DNA from: JAICJR01 sp036494715
Lineage (GTDB): Bacteria > Actinomycetota > Thermoleophilia > Solirubrobacterales > Thermoleophilaceae
Direction: 5' to 3'
Assembly: GCA_036494715.1 (NCBI GenBank)
Contig: DASXNY010000057.1
Location: 1 to 39,543, forward strand
Length of the DNA stretch: 39,543 nucleotides
The position numbers were made by a program, and so were the translations under genes. The notes beneath the pieces are model-generated. The model was not told the DNA's origin. It did no database searches and was given only the letters and a program-made list of their open reading frames with translations. Within the stretch, counting starts at the first letter, position 1. Every line of letters begins with the position of its first letter. Positions 13,961 to 21,585 of this stretch are shown piece after piece.

Positions 13961-16144
13961 TCACTTCCCGCAGGCGCCGGTGTAGCGGCACGCCACGATC
14001 TCGGGCTGCTCCACCGGCCGCCCCGCCTGGATCGACCAGGCCAGCCGCACGAACTGCGCGTGCGACCAGGCGAGCGGCGTGGCCGAGAACGTGCCCTGGC
14101 CGCGCTCGAAGCCCGGTTGGCCCGACGGCGGGTTCTGGTCCCACACCTGCTCGGGCAGCATGTAGCCGTCGTTGGCGGCGCCGGCGATCGCCGCCAGCTC
14201 GGGATTCGCGGAGTGGCCGGCGGCCAGCTCGTACTCGCCACGCTCGCCGGCGAAGATCGGCCAAGCGCGGCCGTGGGTGCCGAACGTGTCCGGGTCGCTC
14301 ACGTTCCAGGGCGAGCCGTCGGCTGTCTCGCCGTAGCCGTCGTAGTTGTAGCGGTGCCAGAACGTGCCCTCCGGCGTCGACACGCCGAGCTGCGAGTCGA
14401 CCACCGACATCGTGTTGAGGATCGTCGGGTCGTCTGGGCGCTTCAGTCCGAGGCGTACGAGCTCGAGGTAGCTCGGGTCGACGACCTCGCGCTGGTCGAT
14501 CGCGGACGGGCCGCCGTCGCCAAGCGAGTAGGTGGTGCCGGCGTCGGGTTTGCCGTCCTTCGTGAGCCGCAGGTAGTAGGGCTGCGACGAGAACGGGCCG
14601 GTGGTCGTGGCGGTCCACGCGTCGACGTTCTTCTGCCAGTCGTCTGCCGTCGCGTCGTAGCGGTGCGCGGACGCGGTGTCGCCGTTCTGGCGAGCGATCT
14701 GCCCGGCGGCCACGAGCCCCGCGACCTCGGCCGCGATCGTCGCGGGCGACCAGCCGCTCTGGTTCTCCCAGCGCTCCTGCGGCGTCGACGGGCCGTTCGC
14801 GACGATGTAGTCGGCGGCCTTCTTGATGTGATCGGTGTAGGTCGAGGTGTCGGTGCGGCCGAGCTGCCAGGCGAGCAGGATCGGGAACGACACCTCGTCC
14901 ATCTGGGTGTTGGTCCAGTGCGGCGCGCCATCGACGGTCGAGTTCTGCGGGAACGAGCCGTCGGGCTTCTGCTGGCGGTCGAACAGGTAGCTGAGCGCAC
15001 GGTTCGCTCCCGCACGGTCGCCGGCCGCGAGCAGCGCGGTGGCGATCTGGTAGAGGTCGCGCGACCAGACGAGGTGGTAGGCGCCCGACGGGTTGTCGAG
15101 CCCCTGGCCCCACGCCCACGGCATCGTCGGCGAGGCGATGTAGCCGCCGCGGTAGGTCTTGTCCTCGTGCGCGGCCAGCGTCATCACGGACACGTCGTAG
15201 AGCGGGCCGAACGGCTTCGCGCTGGCGGGCTCTGGGCGCAGCGAGCCGAGGTAGGAGCGCCAGCCGCGCGCGTACGCCGCCGACAGCTTGCGGAAGCCGG
15301 CCGCGAGCGACGCCTGCTCGGCCGATTGCGCGGCGCTCGCCGAGCCGCCGAAGCCGAGCGCGAGCGTCAAGTCCTGGCTGTGGCGCAGCCCGCTGAGGCG
15401 CGTTTGCGCGGTCTGCACGACGTTGCCGTCGGGCGCGGAGTCGTAGGTCCAATCCATGCGGTGGTCAGTTTTCAGGTCCTGCCAGCCGTCGCTCGTGCCG
15501 AGGTAGCCGCTCGAGGTCCGCTTGAACGCGGGCGCGGCCGCCAGCGCGCTCGCGCTCTTCGCGTCGGAGGCGAGCAGCGTGCTGCCGGAGCTCGAGCCGG
15601 AGTCGTCCATGCCGTCGTTCGAGAGCGACGGGTCGTAGAGCGCGTAGAGCTTGAGCGGCTTGCCGGTGAGCGACTGGAAGTGGACGCGGACGAGCAGCGA
15701 GCTGCGCGCCGGGTCGGTCACGTAGGTCTTGGTGAGCCGCCAGGCGCCCGACTTGGCGCTGTTCACCTGCGTGTAGCTGAGGCTCTGCCCGCCACCGGCG
15801 AGCTTGGTGCGATGCGTCGACGCGTCGGTCTCGCGGTCAGAGAAGGTCTTGCCGTCCGACACGACGAACTGCAGGTCGCGCACGCTCGGCGTGCCTAGGT
15901 CCGGGTAGTAGAGCTCTGTCAGCTCGCCGTTCTCGAGCGTGTACCAGAGCTTGCTGGCGGTGCCCGTCGCGGTGCCGAAGCCGTCCTTGTTCGCGGGCGC
16001 CCAGTCGGCCTGGCTCCCCGGCGCGCCGGGCGCGCTCCCGCCCGTGGCGGCGGTCGCTCTGCCCGCGCCTCCGAAGGCCACGACGACGAACACCAGCACC
16101 GCCACGAGCGTCCGCGCACACGCGGACGAAGACGAGCTTCCCAT
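13961..16144 (-). CDS. Secreted GH15 glucoamylase/glucodextranase-type enzyme
   Basis: Encodes 727 residues. An N-terminal signal peptide is clear ('TLVAVLVFVVVAFGGAG', then ATA-A). A beta-sandwich N domain covers about residues 45-285 ('DGFGTATGTASKLWYTLENG', 'TELYYPDLGTPSVRDLQFVV'), followed by an (alpha/alpha)6 barrel. The general acid is Glu460 in 'RWENQSGWSPATIAAE' and the base Glu665 in 'MLPEQVWDQ'. 'HLVWSRDLYQIA' and 'HGRAWPIFAGERGEYEL' are further GH15 landmarks. It releases glucose from alpha-glucan chain ends outside the cell. The ATG at 16144 was chosen because GAGGAGGAGG lies upstream; a longer frame exists. The preceding small membrane protein is on the same strand. Confidence 0.92.
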   Translation of the reverse strand: MGSSSSSACARTLVAVLVFVVVAFGGAGRATAATGGSAPGAPGSQADWAPANKDGFGTATGTASKLWYTLENGELTELYYPDLGTPSVRDLQFVVSDGKTFSDRETDASTHRTKLAGGGQSLSYTQVNSAKSGAWRLTKTYVTDPARSSLLVRVHFQSLTGKPLKLYALYDPSLSNDGMDDSGSSSGSTLLASDAKSASALAAAPAFKRTSSGYLGTSDGWQDLKTDHRMDWTYDSAPDGNVVQTAQTRLSGLRHSQDLTLALGFGGSASAAQSAEQASLAAGFRKLSAAYARGWRSYLGSLRPEPASAKPFGPLYDVSVMTLAAHEDKTYRGGYIASPTMPWAWGQGLDNPSGAYHLVWSRDLYQIATALLAAGDRAGANRALSYLFDRQQKPDGSFPQNSTVDGAPHWTNTQMDEVSFPILLAWQLGRTDTSTYTDHIKKAADYIVANGPSTPQERWENQSGWSPATIAAEVAGLVAAGQIARQNGDTASAHRYDATADDWQKNVDAWTATTTGPFSSQPYYLRLTKDGKPDAGTTYSLGDGGPSAIDQREVVDPSYLELVRLGLKRPDDPTILNTMSVVDSQLGVSTPEGTFWHRYNYDGYGETADGSPWNVSDPDTFGTHGRAWPIFAGERGEYELAAGHSANPELAAIAGAANDGYMLPEQVWDQNPPSGQPGFERGQGTFSATPLAWSHAQFVRLAWSIQAGRPVEQPEIVACRYTGACGK

Positions 16145-16190
16145 CAGGACTGCCTCCTCCTCTGATCGTGCCGCCGGGGCGGCGCGCACG

Positions 16191-16210
16191 CGCCGGGCTG
16201 GTACCCGGCG
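16191..16210 (-). terminator. Hairpin between membrane-protein gene and GH15 gene
   Basis: Perfect 7-bp arms (CGCCGGG and CCCGGCG) with a 6-nt loop, 47 nt upstream of the GH15 start and 22 nt after the upstream stop. It could end the small membrane-protein message or structure the GH15 leader. No T-run is present. Confidence 0.4.
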
Positions 16211-16231
16211 GCTCGGCGCCGGAAACGCGTT

Positions 16232-16534
16232 TTAAGCCGCGCGCACCCGCCGCGCCCCGCCGAACGAGACGCGCGACAGCATGCGGGCGATGAAGCTGCC
16301 GGCGATCAGGTAGACCGCGGCCGCGAGACCCCAGTTGACGGCGATCGTCGTCTTCGGCTTCCTCATGTGGAAGGCGTCGTGGAACGGCTGGACGAGCCAC
16401 TTGGCCGCGTCGTTGATCGCCGAGACGAGGCCGTTGGAGAAGTTCGCGTTCAGCACGTGCAGCAGGATGCCGATGACGATGATCCCGACCGCCACCGTGG
16501 TGGCTGCTTTCACGACTCTGGCGAGTATGGACAT
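16232..16534 (-). CDS. Small membrane protein, two transmembrane helices
   Basis: Encodes 100 residues. Helix 1 is about residues 8-28 ('TTVAVGIIVIGILLHVL') and helix 2 about 67-87 ('NWGLAAAVYLIAGSFIARML'). Between them lies a short amphipathic stretch 'INDAAKWLVQPFHDAFHMRK'. The start has the strong ribosome-binding site GGGAGGAAA. Proteins of this size and layout are common in actinobacteria, but I know no function for them. It precedes the secreted GH15 enzyme on the same strand, without evidence of a functional link. Confidence 0.8.
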   Translation of the reverse strand: MSILARVVKAATTVAVGIIVIGILLHVLNANFSNGLVSAINDAAKWLVQPFHDAFHMRKPKTTIAVNWGLAAAVYLIAGSFIARMLSRVSFGGARRVRAA

Positions 16535-16604
16535 CGGCGTTTCCTCCCGTTGGACGTGCTTCCAGATACCCCGGACGGGTCGGCTTCAATCGAGGCAACG
16601 GGCG

Positions 16605-16967
16605 TCAGCGCTTGGTCTGCCAGAGGGCGATCGGCGCACCGGCGGGTGGGGCCACCACGCTGCGCCAGCCGGCCGGCCCCTCGCGCGCGTCGACCGCCAC
16701 CGTTGCGCCCAGGCGCCGCGCCTCGTCGGTGGCCGCCGCGACGTCGTCCACCTCCACGTAGGGCAGCCAGATCGAGCGTGTCGTGCGGCCCTCCACCACG
16801 CCCGCTCCGATGCCGTCGCCGGGCTCGAGCGCGTGGTAGGAGCCGGGGCCCACCGCGACGGTCTCGGCTCGCCAGCCGAACAGCCGCGTGTAGAAGTCGC
16901 ACGCCCGCGCGAGGTCGCCCGTGAGGAGTTCCAAGTGCACTACGGGATGGGTCGCGGCAGGCCTCAT
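16605..16967 (-). CDS. VOC-superfamily protein
   Basis: Encodes 120 residues: 'HPVVHLELLTGDLARACDFY', 'LFGWRAETVAVGPGSYHALE', 'WLPYVEVDDVAAATDEARRL', 'GATVAVDAREGP', 'VVAPPAGAPIALWQTKR'. This is a typical two-module glyoxalase fold of the type annotated as 27 kDa antigen Cfp30B-like. The N-terminal HxE pattern may form part of a metal site. The ATG at 16967 is used. It diverges from the sigma factor at 17036 with 68 nt between. Substrate unknown. Confidence 0.82.
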   Translation of the reverse strand: MRPAATHPVVHLELLTGDLARACDFYTRLFGWRAETVAVGPGSYHALEPGDGIGAGVVEGRTTRSIWLPYVEVDDVAAATDEARRLGATVAVDAREGPAGWRSVVAPPAGAPIALWQTKR

Positions 16968-17020
16968 GCGCTGTCCAGACGTTGAGACCGGGTCGGGCGC
17001 CGAAACTCATCGCTGATCTC

Positions 17021-17026
17021 TAGGCT
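17021..17026 (+). promoter_or_regulatory. -10 box (TAGGCT) for the ECF sigma factor gene
   Basis: TAnnnT hexamer 9 nt before the ATG at 17036, with no Shine-Dalgarno site. This predicts a leaderless transcript. No -35 box is evident. Confidence 0.5.
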
Positions 17027-17035
17027 GGTTGTGCG

Positions 17036-18151
17036 ATGGCCGAAACTCGTACCGCGCTACCGAATGAGAACAGGATGCTGGCGGCGGCCCGCTCCGGCGA
17101 CGAGGGCGCCTTCGCCGGGCTCGTCGACCCGTATCGCTCCGAGCTGCACGCCCACTGCTACCGGATGCTCGGCTCCGTGCACGACGCCGAGGATGCGCTG
17201 CAGGAGGTGCTGCTGCGCGCCTGGCGCGCGCTCGACCGCTTCGAGGGCCGCAGCTCGCTGCGCTCGTGGCTCTACACGATCGCCACCAACACCTGCCTGA
17301 ACCTGATCGCCAAGCGCCCCAAGCGCGTGCTGCCGGTGGACTATGCGCAGGCCACGGATCCCAACGTGGGGCCCGGCGAGCCGGTGGTGGAGTCGGTGTG
17401 GATCGAGCCCTATCCGGACGAGCTGCTCGGCGTCGAGGACGGCTACGCCGCGCCCGAGGCGCGCTACGAGCAGCGCGAGAGCGTGGAGCTCGCGTTCGTC
17501 GCCGCGCTCCAGCACCTGCCGCCCAACCAGCGGGCGGTGCTGATCCTGCGCGAGGTGCTCGGCTTCTCGGCCAAGGAGGTGGCGGAGACGCTCGACACCT
17601 CCACTGCGTCTGTGAACAGCGCGCTGCAGCGGGCGCGCGCGTCGGTGGACGAGCGCACGCCCGAGCAGACCCAGCAGGCCACGCTGCGCACGCTCGGCGA
17701 CGACGGCGTGCGCGAGATCGTGGAGCGCTACCTGCAGGCCTGGGAGCAGAACGACATCGACACGGTGGTCGCGATGCTCAGCGACGACGTCAGCTTCGCG
17801 ATGCCGCCCCTCGCGAGCTGGTTCCACGGCCGCGACGCGCTGCGCATCTTCCTCGCCGGCTGGCCGCTGTCGGGCGAATACCGCTGGCGGCCGCTGCCCG
17901 TCACGGCCAACGGGCAGCCGGCGCTCGCCTACTACGCCTGGGACGAGGACGAGCAGGCGTACATCCCGTTCGCCCTCAACGTCCTCACCCTGCGCGGCTC
18001 AGAGATCAGCGACGTGGTGGCCTTCGTCGCGCGCGCCACCGAGCGCACCGAGCCGGACGCGTATCACCGCTGGGTCGACCACCCGACGGACCCCTCGCGC
18101 CTGCTCGGCACGTTCGAGCGCTTCGGCCTGCCCGCGCGTCTCACCGACTGA
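17036..18151 (+). CDS. ECF sigma factor with C-terminal SnoaL-like domain (SigG/SigX5-like)
   Basis: Encodes 371 residues. Sigma-2 spans about 15-90 ('YRSELHAHCYRMLGSVHDAE', 'DALQEVLLRAWRALDRFEGR', 'LRSWLYTIATNTCLNLI'). Sigma-4 spans about 148-205 ('LPPNQRAVLILREVLGFSAK', 'EVAETLDTSTASVNSALQRA'). From about 222 an NTF2/SnoaL-like domain follows ('EIVERYLQAWEQNDIDTVV', 'FAMPPLASWFHGRDALRIF'). In related ECF groups such a tail replaces an anti-sigma factor and controls activity from within the protein. No anti-sigma gene is adjacent. The linker 'DLLGVEDG'-type region with 'PYPDELL' is typical of the subgroup. Regulon and signal are unknown. Confidence 0.9.
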   Translation: MAETRTALPNENRMLAAARSGDEGAFAGLVDPYRSELHAHCYRMLGSVHDAEDALQEVLLRAWRALDRFEGRSSLRSWLYTIATNTCLNLIAKRPKRVLPVDYAQATDPNVGPGEPVVESVWIEPYPDELLGVEDGYAAPEARYEQRESVELAFVAALQHLPPNQRAVLILREVLGFSAKEVAETLDTSTASVNSALQRARASVDERTPEQTQQATLRTLGDDGVREIVERYLQAWEQNDIDTVVAMLSDDVSFAMPPLASWFHGRDALRIFLAGWPLSGEYRWRPLPVTANGQPALAYYAWDEDEQAYIPFALNVLTLRGSEISDVVAFVARATERTEPDAYHRWVDHPTDPSRLLGTFERFGLPARLTD

Positions 18152-18158
18152 CGACCGC

Positions 18159-19925
18159 TCAGCTCTTGTCCCGGTGCCCCCGCCTGCGCCGGTGCTTCTT
18201 CGCCTTGTGCTTCTGGTGCCCCTTGCGGTCCGCGTGCGTCCGCGGCACGGGCTTGAACGAGCCCAGCCACTGGAAGCGGTCGCCCGACTTCGGTCCCGCC
18301 ACCGGATGGAAGTTGGCCGCGTCGTTCGTGTCGCCCGTGCCGTTGTAGCGCGCGACGAGCGGATACGGATAGACCGGCCGCGTGCGCGTGACCTGGCCGT
18401 TCGCCGACGCCGACGCGATCACCTGGCTCGGCGCCGTGCCCTGCTCGACCCAGCTGAGGAGCGGCGTGAGCAGGTCGAACGTGTTCGGCCCGCCGGCGTT
18501 GCCGCCCGCGCAGTGGAGCACGCCCGGGAACATGAACAGGCGCGCGAACTTCTGCGTGGCCGCGAGCCCGCCCATCTGGTCCTGCAGCGCCGCGTAGTAG
18601 GCGACCGTGCCGTACGGCGAGATCGCCTGGTCGGCCCAGCCCTGCCAGATGATCAGCTTGCCGCCGGCCTTGCGGAAGGCGGACAGGTTCGGGTTCGTCG
18701 CGTCCCAGAAGTCGAACAGCTTGCTCGCCCGTTCGAACGTCTGGTCGTCGAACGTCGCCTGGTTGACGTCGAACGACAGCGGCGGGTTGGGGTTGTAGGC
18801 GAGGTACTTGAGCCAGCCGTTGCCGATCGACCATGAGATCGTGGACTGCTGGGCGCCGTTCGGCGCCGGCGGGATGAACCACGGCGACCAGGCCAGTTCA
18901 CTGCCCACCGGCTCGCCACCCGGGTAGAGGTGCTTGCCGTGCTGGTCCACCGGGCCCGAGTAGATCTTCCGCACGACGGCGATCTGGGCCTGGGTCAGGC
19001 AGGTGGCCGCGTCCTGGTCGCTCGGGCAGGCGAGGCTGCCCGGGTCGAACGTGCACGCGCGCGGGTCGTCGATCTGACCGTCCACGAGTCCGTCCTTGCC
19101 GTCGCAGTTGGCGAGCGCCGCGTTGTGCACGAGCGGCAGCTTGCTGGCCGGCATGATCTGGTTGCCGCTCGAGTCGAAGTCCGCCTTGGCCAGCCACGGC
19201 TGGTAGAAGGTGTTGAGTGGCTGGAGGATCGACGCCGGTGCGCCCGCGATCACGCCGTTGAAGTCATGCGGGAAGCGCTGCACCTCCTCGAGCGCCTCGT
19301 GGCCGCCCTCGGAGCAGCCGTCGAAGTAGGAGTACTTCGGCCCGCTGCCGTAGAAGCGCTTGATCAACTCCTTCGCGGTGAGCGCGAGCAGGTGGTCGGC
19401 GCGGTAGGCGAAGTCGAGCCGCAGCTGCGGATCGGTGCCGAAGTTGCCGTCGTTGTTCCCGCCCGCGACGTGGCCCATGTTGTCCGAGGCCATCGCGAAG
19501 GCGCCGCTCGTGAGCGGCGCGCAGCCGTTGGCCGCCTGGGCGTTGATGGCGAGCGTGCCGCACAGCCCCCCGCAGCCCGTCTGCAGGTAGCGCCCGCTGT
19601 AGGTCTGGGTGGGCAGCGTCACCTCGAACTGGATCTGAGGCGCGATCACGCCCTTGATGTCGCAGATCGAGTAGCCCTGCGGCGCCGTGCCGGCGGTCGC
19701 GCTCGTGATGCCCACCGAAGCGCCAACGGCCTCCGAGACGTCGGTGGTGGCGAACTGGGCGCAGGTGCCGGTGGGGGCGATCACCGGCAGGTCGCCGGCG
19801 TGCGCCTTCACGGCGCCCTTGGCGGCCGGACCCGAGCGGGCCACGGCGCTCCCTCCGACCGCGGCCACTCCGGCGGCGGTCAGGATCACGACGACGAAAA
19901 CGACACGCCGCAGCACGAGACGCAT
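18159..19925 (-). CDS. Secreted tannase/feruloyl esterase family protein
   Basis: Encodes 588 residues with an N-terminal signal peptide ('VVFVVVILTAAGVAAVGGSA'). It is an alpha/beta hydrolase with the CS-D-HC motif: Cys204-Ser205 in 'FDGCSEGGHEAL', Asp432 in 'GWADQAISPYG', His471-Cys472 in 'GVLHCAGG'; the two cysteines are expected to bridge. Many further cysteines suit an exported enzyme. The lid domain lies between about 230 and 400. It would cleave aromatic esters of gallate or hydroxycinnamates. The last 25 residues are extremely basic ('KGHQKHKAKKHRRRRGHRDK'), an unusual tail that may bind the wall or polyanions. Start ATG has GGGAGGAG upstream and a consensus-like promoter. Confidence 0.92.
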   Translation of the reverse strand: MRLVLRRVVFVVVILTAAGVAAVGGSAVARSGPAAKGAVKAHAGDLPVIAPTGTCAQFATTDVSEAVGASVGITSATAGTAPQGYSICDIKGVIAPQIQFEVTLPTQTYSGRYLQTGCGGLCGTLAINAQAANGCAPLTSGAFAMASDNMGHVAGGNNDGNFGTDPQLRLDFAYRADHLLALTAKELIKRFYGSGPKYSYFDGCSEGGHEALEEVQRFPHDFNGVIAGAPASILQPLNTFYQPWLAKADFDSSGNQIMPASKLPLVHNAALANCDGKDGLVDGQIDDPRACTFDPGSLACPSDQDAATCLTQAQIAVVRKIYSGPVDQHGKHLYPGGEPVGSELAWSPWFIPPAPNGAQQSTISWSIGNGWLKYLAYNPNPPLSFDVNQATFDDQTFERASKLFDFWDATNPNLSAFRKAGGKLIIWQGWADQAISPYGTVAYYAALQDQMGGLAATQKFARLFMFPGVLHCAGGNAGGPNTFDLLTPLLSWVEQGTAPSQVIASASANGQVTRTRPVYPYPLVARYNGTGDTNDAANFHPVAGPKSGDRFQWLGSFKPVPRTHADRKGHQKHKAKKHRRRRGHRDKS

Positions 19926-19956
19926 GGCTCCTCCCTCGACTACCGGTTGTGCGCGA

Positions 19957-20020
19957 TACGGACGGCCGTACCGACTCCGAACGCGGGCAGGAAGCTACGC
20001 CCCGTACTGCGGTGTGTCAA
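19957..20020 (-). promoter_or_regulatory. Sigma-70 promoter and dyad upstream of the tannase-family gene
   Basis: On the minus strand TTGACA (20020-20015) and TAGCTT (19997-19992) are 17 bp apart, the best promoter in the window. Downstream, within the untranslated leader, TACGG and CCGTA arms at 19957-19961 and 19966-19970 form a 5-4-5 dyad that could be an operator. Confidence 0.65.
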
Positions 20021-20026
20021 CTACTC

Positions 20027-20398
20027 CTATTGAATGTTGCTGATGACCCCGATGAGGTGTCCCTCGGGGTCGGTGAAGTGGCCGAGCACGAGCCTGTCCA
20101 TGATCGTCTCCGGTCCCATCATCCGGGTGCCGCCGAGACTCTCGGCCTTCGCCAGCGCCTCCTCGACGTCCGGCACCTCGACGTAGAAGGTCACGTGGCC
20201 CTCATAGCCCTCCGGCCCGCCGCCGACGCCGCCGCCGATCCCGATGCCGTCCGCGTTCACGTTGGCCTCGCGCTGGATCAGGCCGTAGCCCATCGGGTTG
20301 TTCGAGTCGATCTCCCAGCCGAAGAGCTCCGCGTAGTAGCTCTTCGTCTTGTCGCCGTCCCTGCCGATGATCTCGAAGTGCACGACCGGGTAGCCCAT
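20027..20398 (-). CDS. VOC-superfamily protein
   Basis: Encodes 123 residues: 'MGYPVVHFEIIGRDGDKTKS', 'YYAELFGWEID', 'GIGIGGGVGGGPEGYEGHVT', 'FYVEVPDVEEALAKAESL', 'LGHFTDPEGHLIGVI'. It keeps His7 and Glu9 (HFE) and a C-terminal GHLIGV, good candidates for metal or cofactor contacts in this glyoxalase-like fold. The ATG at 20398 has AAAGGAG upstream. It lies 56 nt downstream of the TetR gene on the same strand, so the two may be one operon. Substrate unknown. Confidence 0.85.
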   Translation of the reverse strand: MGYPVVHFEIIGRDGDKTKSYYAELFGWEIDSNNPMGYGLIQREANVNADGIGIGGGVGGGPEGYEGHVTFYVEVPDVEEALAKAESLGGTRMMGPETIMDRLVLGHFTDPEGHLIGVISNIQ

Positions 20399-20454
20399 GG
20401 TGGCTCCTTTCGGGATGGAAGTAGTGGCGGTTAGACTGCCGCGCGCGCCCGGAC

Positions 20455-21111
20455 TCATCGGCCGGCGCCGAGCAGTTGCGACGCGGTCGCGTCCGCGAGC
20501 CACTGCTCGTAGCGGTTGGGGGTCCAGCCGCGCTCGTTCACGAGCAGTGTGTAGACGTCCGGGTGGTTGAGCGTCCAGAGGAGATCGCTCCCGCGTTCGA
20601 CCCCCAGCCCGGGGGCGAGCGCCTTCTTCGCCGCGAGGCTCTTCACGATCGCGCGCTGGTTGTCGTAGAACTGAGCCTGGATGTTGTCCCAGAGCGAGGC
20701 GACGTCCGCATCCGCGCGGGCCCCGCTGCGGATCACCTCCATCAGCCCGCCGGCGCGCGCCTTCACCTCGCGCGAGTTGCGCGCGTTGAGTTGTAGCTGC
20801 CGCGCCGGGTCGGGCTCGTCGAGCACCTCCTGGTACCAGTCGCGCTGGCCGACGGGGGCGGGGCCCTCGTCGCCGCGCAGGCGTAGGTGCCAGAGCGCCC
20901 GCAGCACGCCGCTCTTCGTCTCGAACGCCAGGTAGACGGTCTTGAGCGCCACGCCCGCCGCCTTGGCCACCTGGGCCATCGAGGTGGCGGTGTAGCCGTG
21001 CTCCTCGAACAGCCGCTGGGCCGCGTCGAGGATCGCCTGGCGGGTGGCCGCGGCCTGCTCGGCGCGGCGCGGCGAGTTGTAGTTGCGCTTGCTCTTGACG
21101 GCCTTCGGCAT
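20455..21111 (-). CDS. TetR/AcrR-family transcriptional regulator
   Basis: Encodes 218 residues. The DNA-binding domain is at about 18-68: 'RQAILDAAQRLFEEHGYTAT', 'SMAQVAKAAGVALKTVYLAF', 'ETKSGVLRALW'. The remaining helices form the ligand and dimer domain. A basic leader 'MPKAVKSKRNYNSPRRAEQA' precedes it. The ATG has no Shine-Dalgarno site, but TAGAGT stands 7 nt upstream, so the mRNA may be leaderless. The gene diverges from the ABM-like gene and the desaturase cluster, and the 80-bp divergent region carries several GTGTAT/ATACAC repeats, likely its own operator. Confidence 0.9.
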   Translation of the reverse strand: MPKAVKSKRNYNSPRRAEQAAATRQAILDAAQRLFEEHGYTATSMAQVAKAAGVALKTVYLAFETKSGVLRALWHLRLRGDEGPAPVGQRDWYQEVLDEPDPARQLQLNARNSREVKARAGGLMEVIRSGARADADVASLWDNIQAQFYDNQRAIVKSLAAKKALAPGLGVERGSDLLWTLNHPDVYTLLVNERGWTPNRYEQWLADATASQLLGAGR

Positions 21112-21118
21112 GTTGGCT

Positions 21119-21166
21119 ACTCTAGCGATGTATTCATTACACAGAGCGTGTATCGAACAAATACAC
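21119..21166. promoter_or_regulatory. Divergent control region with nested GTGTAT/ATACAC repeats
   Basis: TAGAGT (21124-21119, minus) is a -10 box 7 nt from the TetR start. Next to it lie TACAC-AGAGC-GTGTA (21138-21152) and GTGTAT-7 bp-ATACAC (21148-21166), two overlapping perfect inverted repeats, plus a TGTATT half at 21130-21135. This is the expected place and form for a TetR-family operator acting on both sides. Confidence 0.6.
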
Positions 21167-21191
21167 CGCCAGAACGAAAGGTTTGGACCCC

Positions 21192-21467
21192 ATGGCCTTC
21201 ATCATGACCCGCCTCCAGGTCGGCGATTACGACGTCTTCAAGCCGCTGTTCGACAAGGACAGCCCGGGCACGCGCGAGACCGCTTGCGACTACCGGCTGT
21301 TCCGCAGCGTGGAGGACCCGAACGAGATCTACATCCAGGTCGAGTTCAAGTCCACCGAGGACGCGAAGGCCGGCCGCGACAAGCTCTTCGCCGCCGGCGT
21401 GCTCGAACGCTGGGCCGACCGCACCGGCCCCACGGTGGTCGAGGAAGCGGAAACCGTCGCTTACTAG
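21192..21467 (+). CDS. Small ABM-like / ferredoxin-like-fold protein, function unknown
   Basis: Encodes 91 residues: 'MAFIMTRLQVGDYDVFKPLF', 'GTRETACDYRLFRSVEDPNE', 'IYIQVEFKSTEDAKAGRDKL', 'AGVLERWADRTGPTVVEEAE'. The alternation of strands and helices resembles dimeric alpha-beta barrel proteins (antibiotic-biosynthesis-monooxygenase type), but no catalytic residue can be named. The ATG at 21192 is preceded by AAAGG; a TTG at 21183 is possible. It is the first gene on the right side of the TetR control region and a strong hairpin follows it, so it may be mainly transcribed alone. Confidence 0.7.
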   Translation: MAFIMTRLQVGDYDVFKPLFDKDSPGTRETACDYRLFRSVEDPNEIYIQVEFKSTEDAKAGRDKLFAAGVLERWADRTGPTVVEEAETVAY

Positions 21468-21484
21468 GCGTTTCCAGCGTATTT

Positions 21485-21517
21485 TGTGGCCGCCCGTCGG
21501 GTGGGCGGGCGGCCACA
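21485..21517 (+). terminator. Strong GC hairpin after the ABM-like gene
   Basis: Perfect 12-bp stem (TGTGGCCGCCCG with CGGGCGGCCACA) and a 9-nt loop, 17 nt past the stop at 21467. There is no T-run, so it is either a GC-rich intrinsic-like terminator or an mRNA-stabilising structure between this gene and the reductase. Confidence 0.55.
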
Positions 21518-21585
21518 GGTTGCGTGAAGTCATGTGACATCATTCGATGGCATGATCTACCGCGGTTGCGGGTAGGTAGGGAGGC

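Noticed and set aside
13421..15898. Very long forward open frame (over 800 codons) across the MetE-like and GH15 genes
   Set aside because: It is antisense to the GH15 gene, is extremely rich in Arg, Ala and Gly, and shows no protein-family motifs. High G+C makes such frames common.
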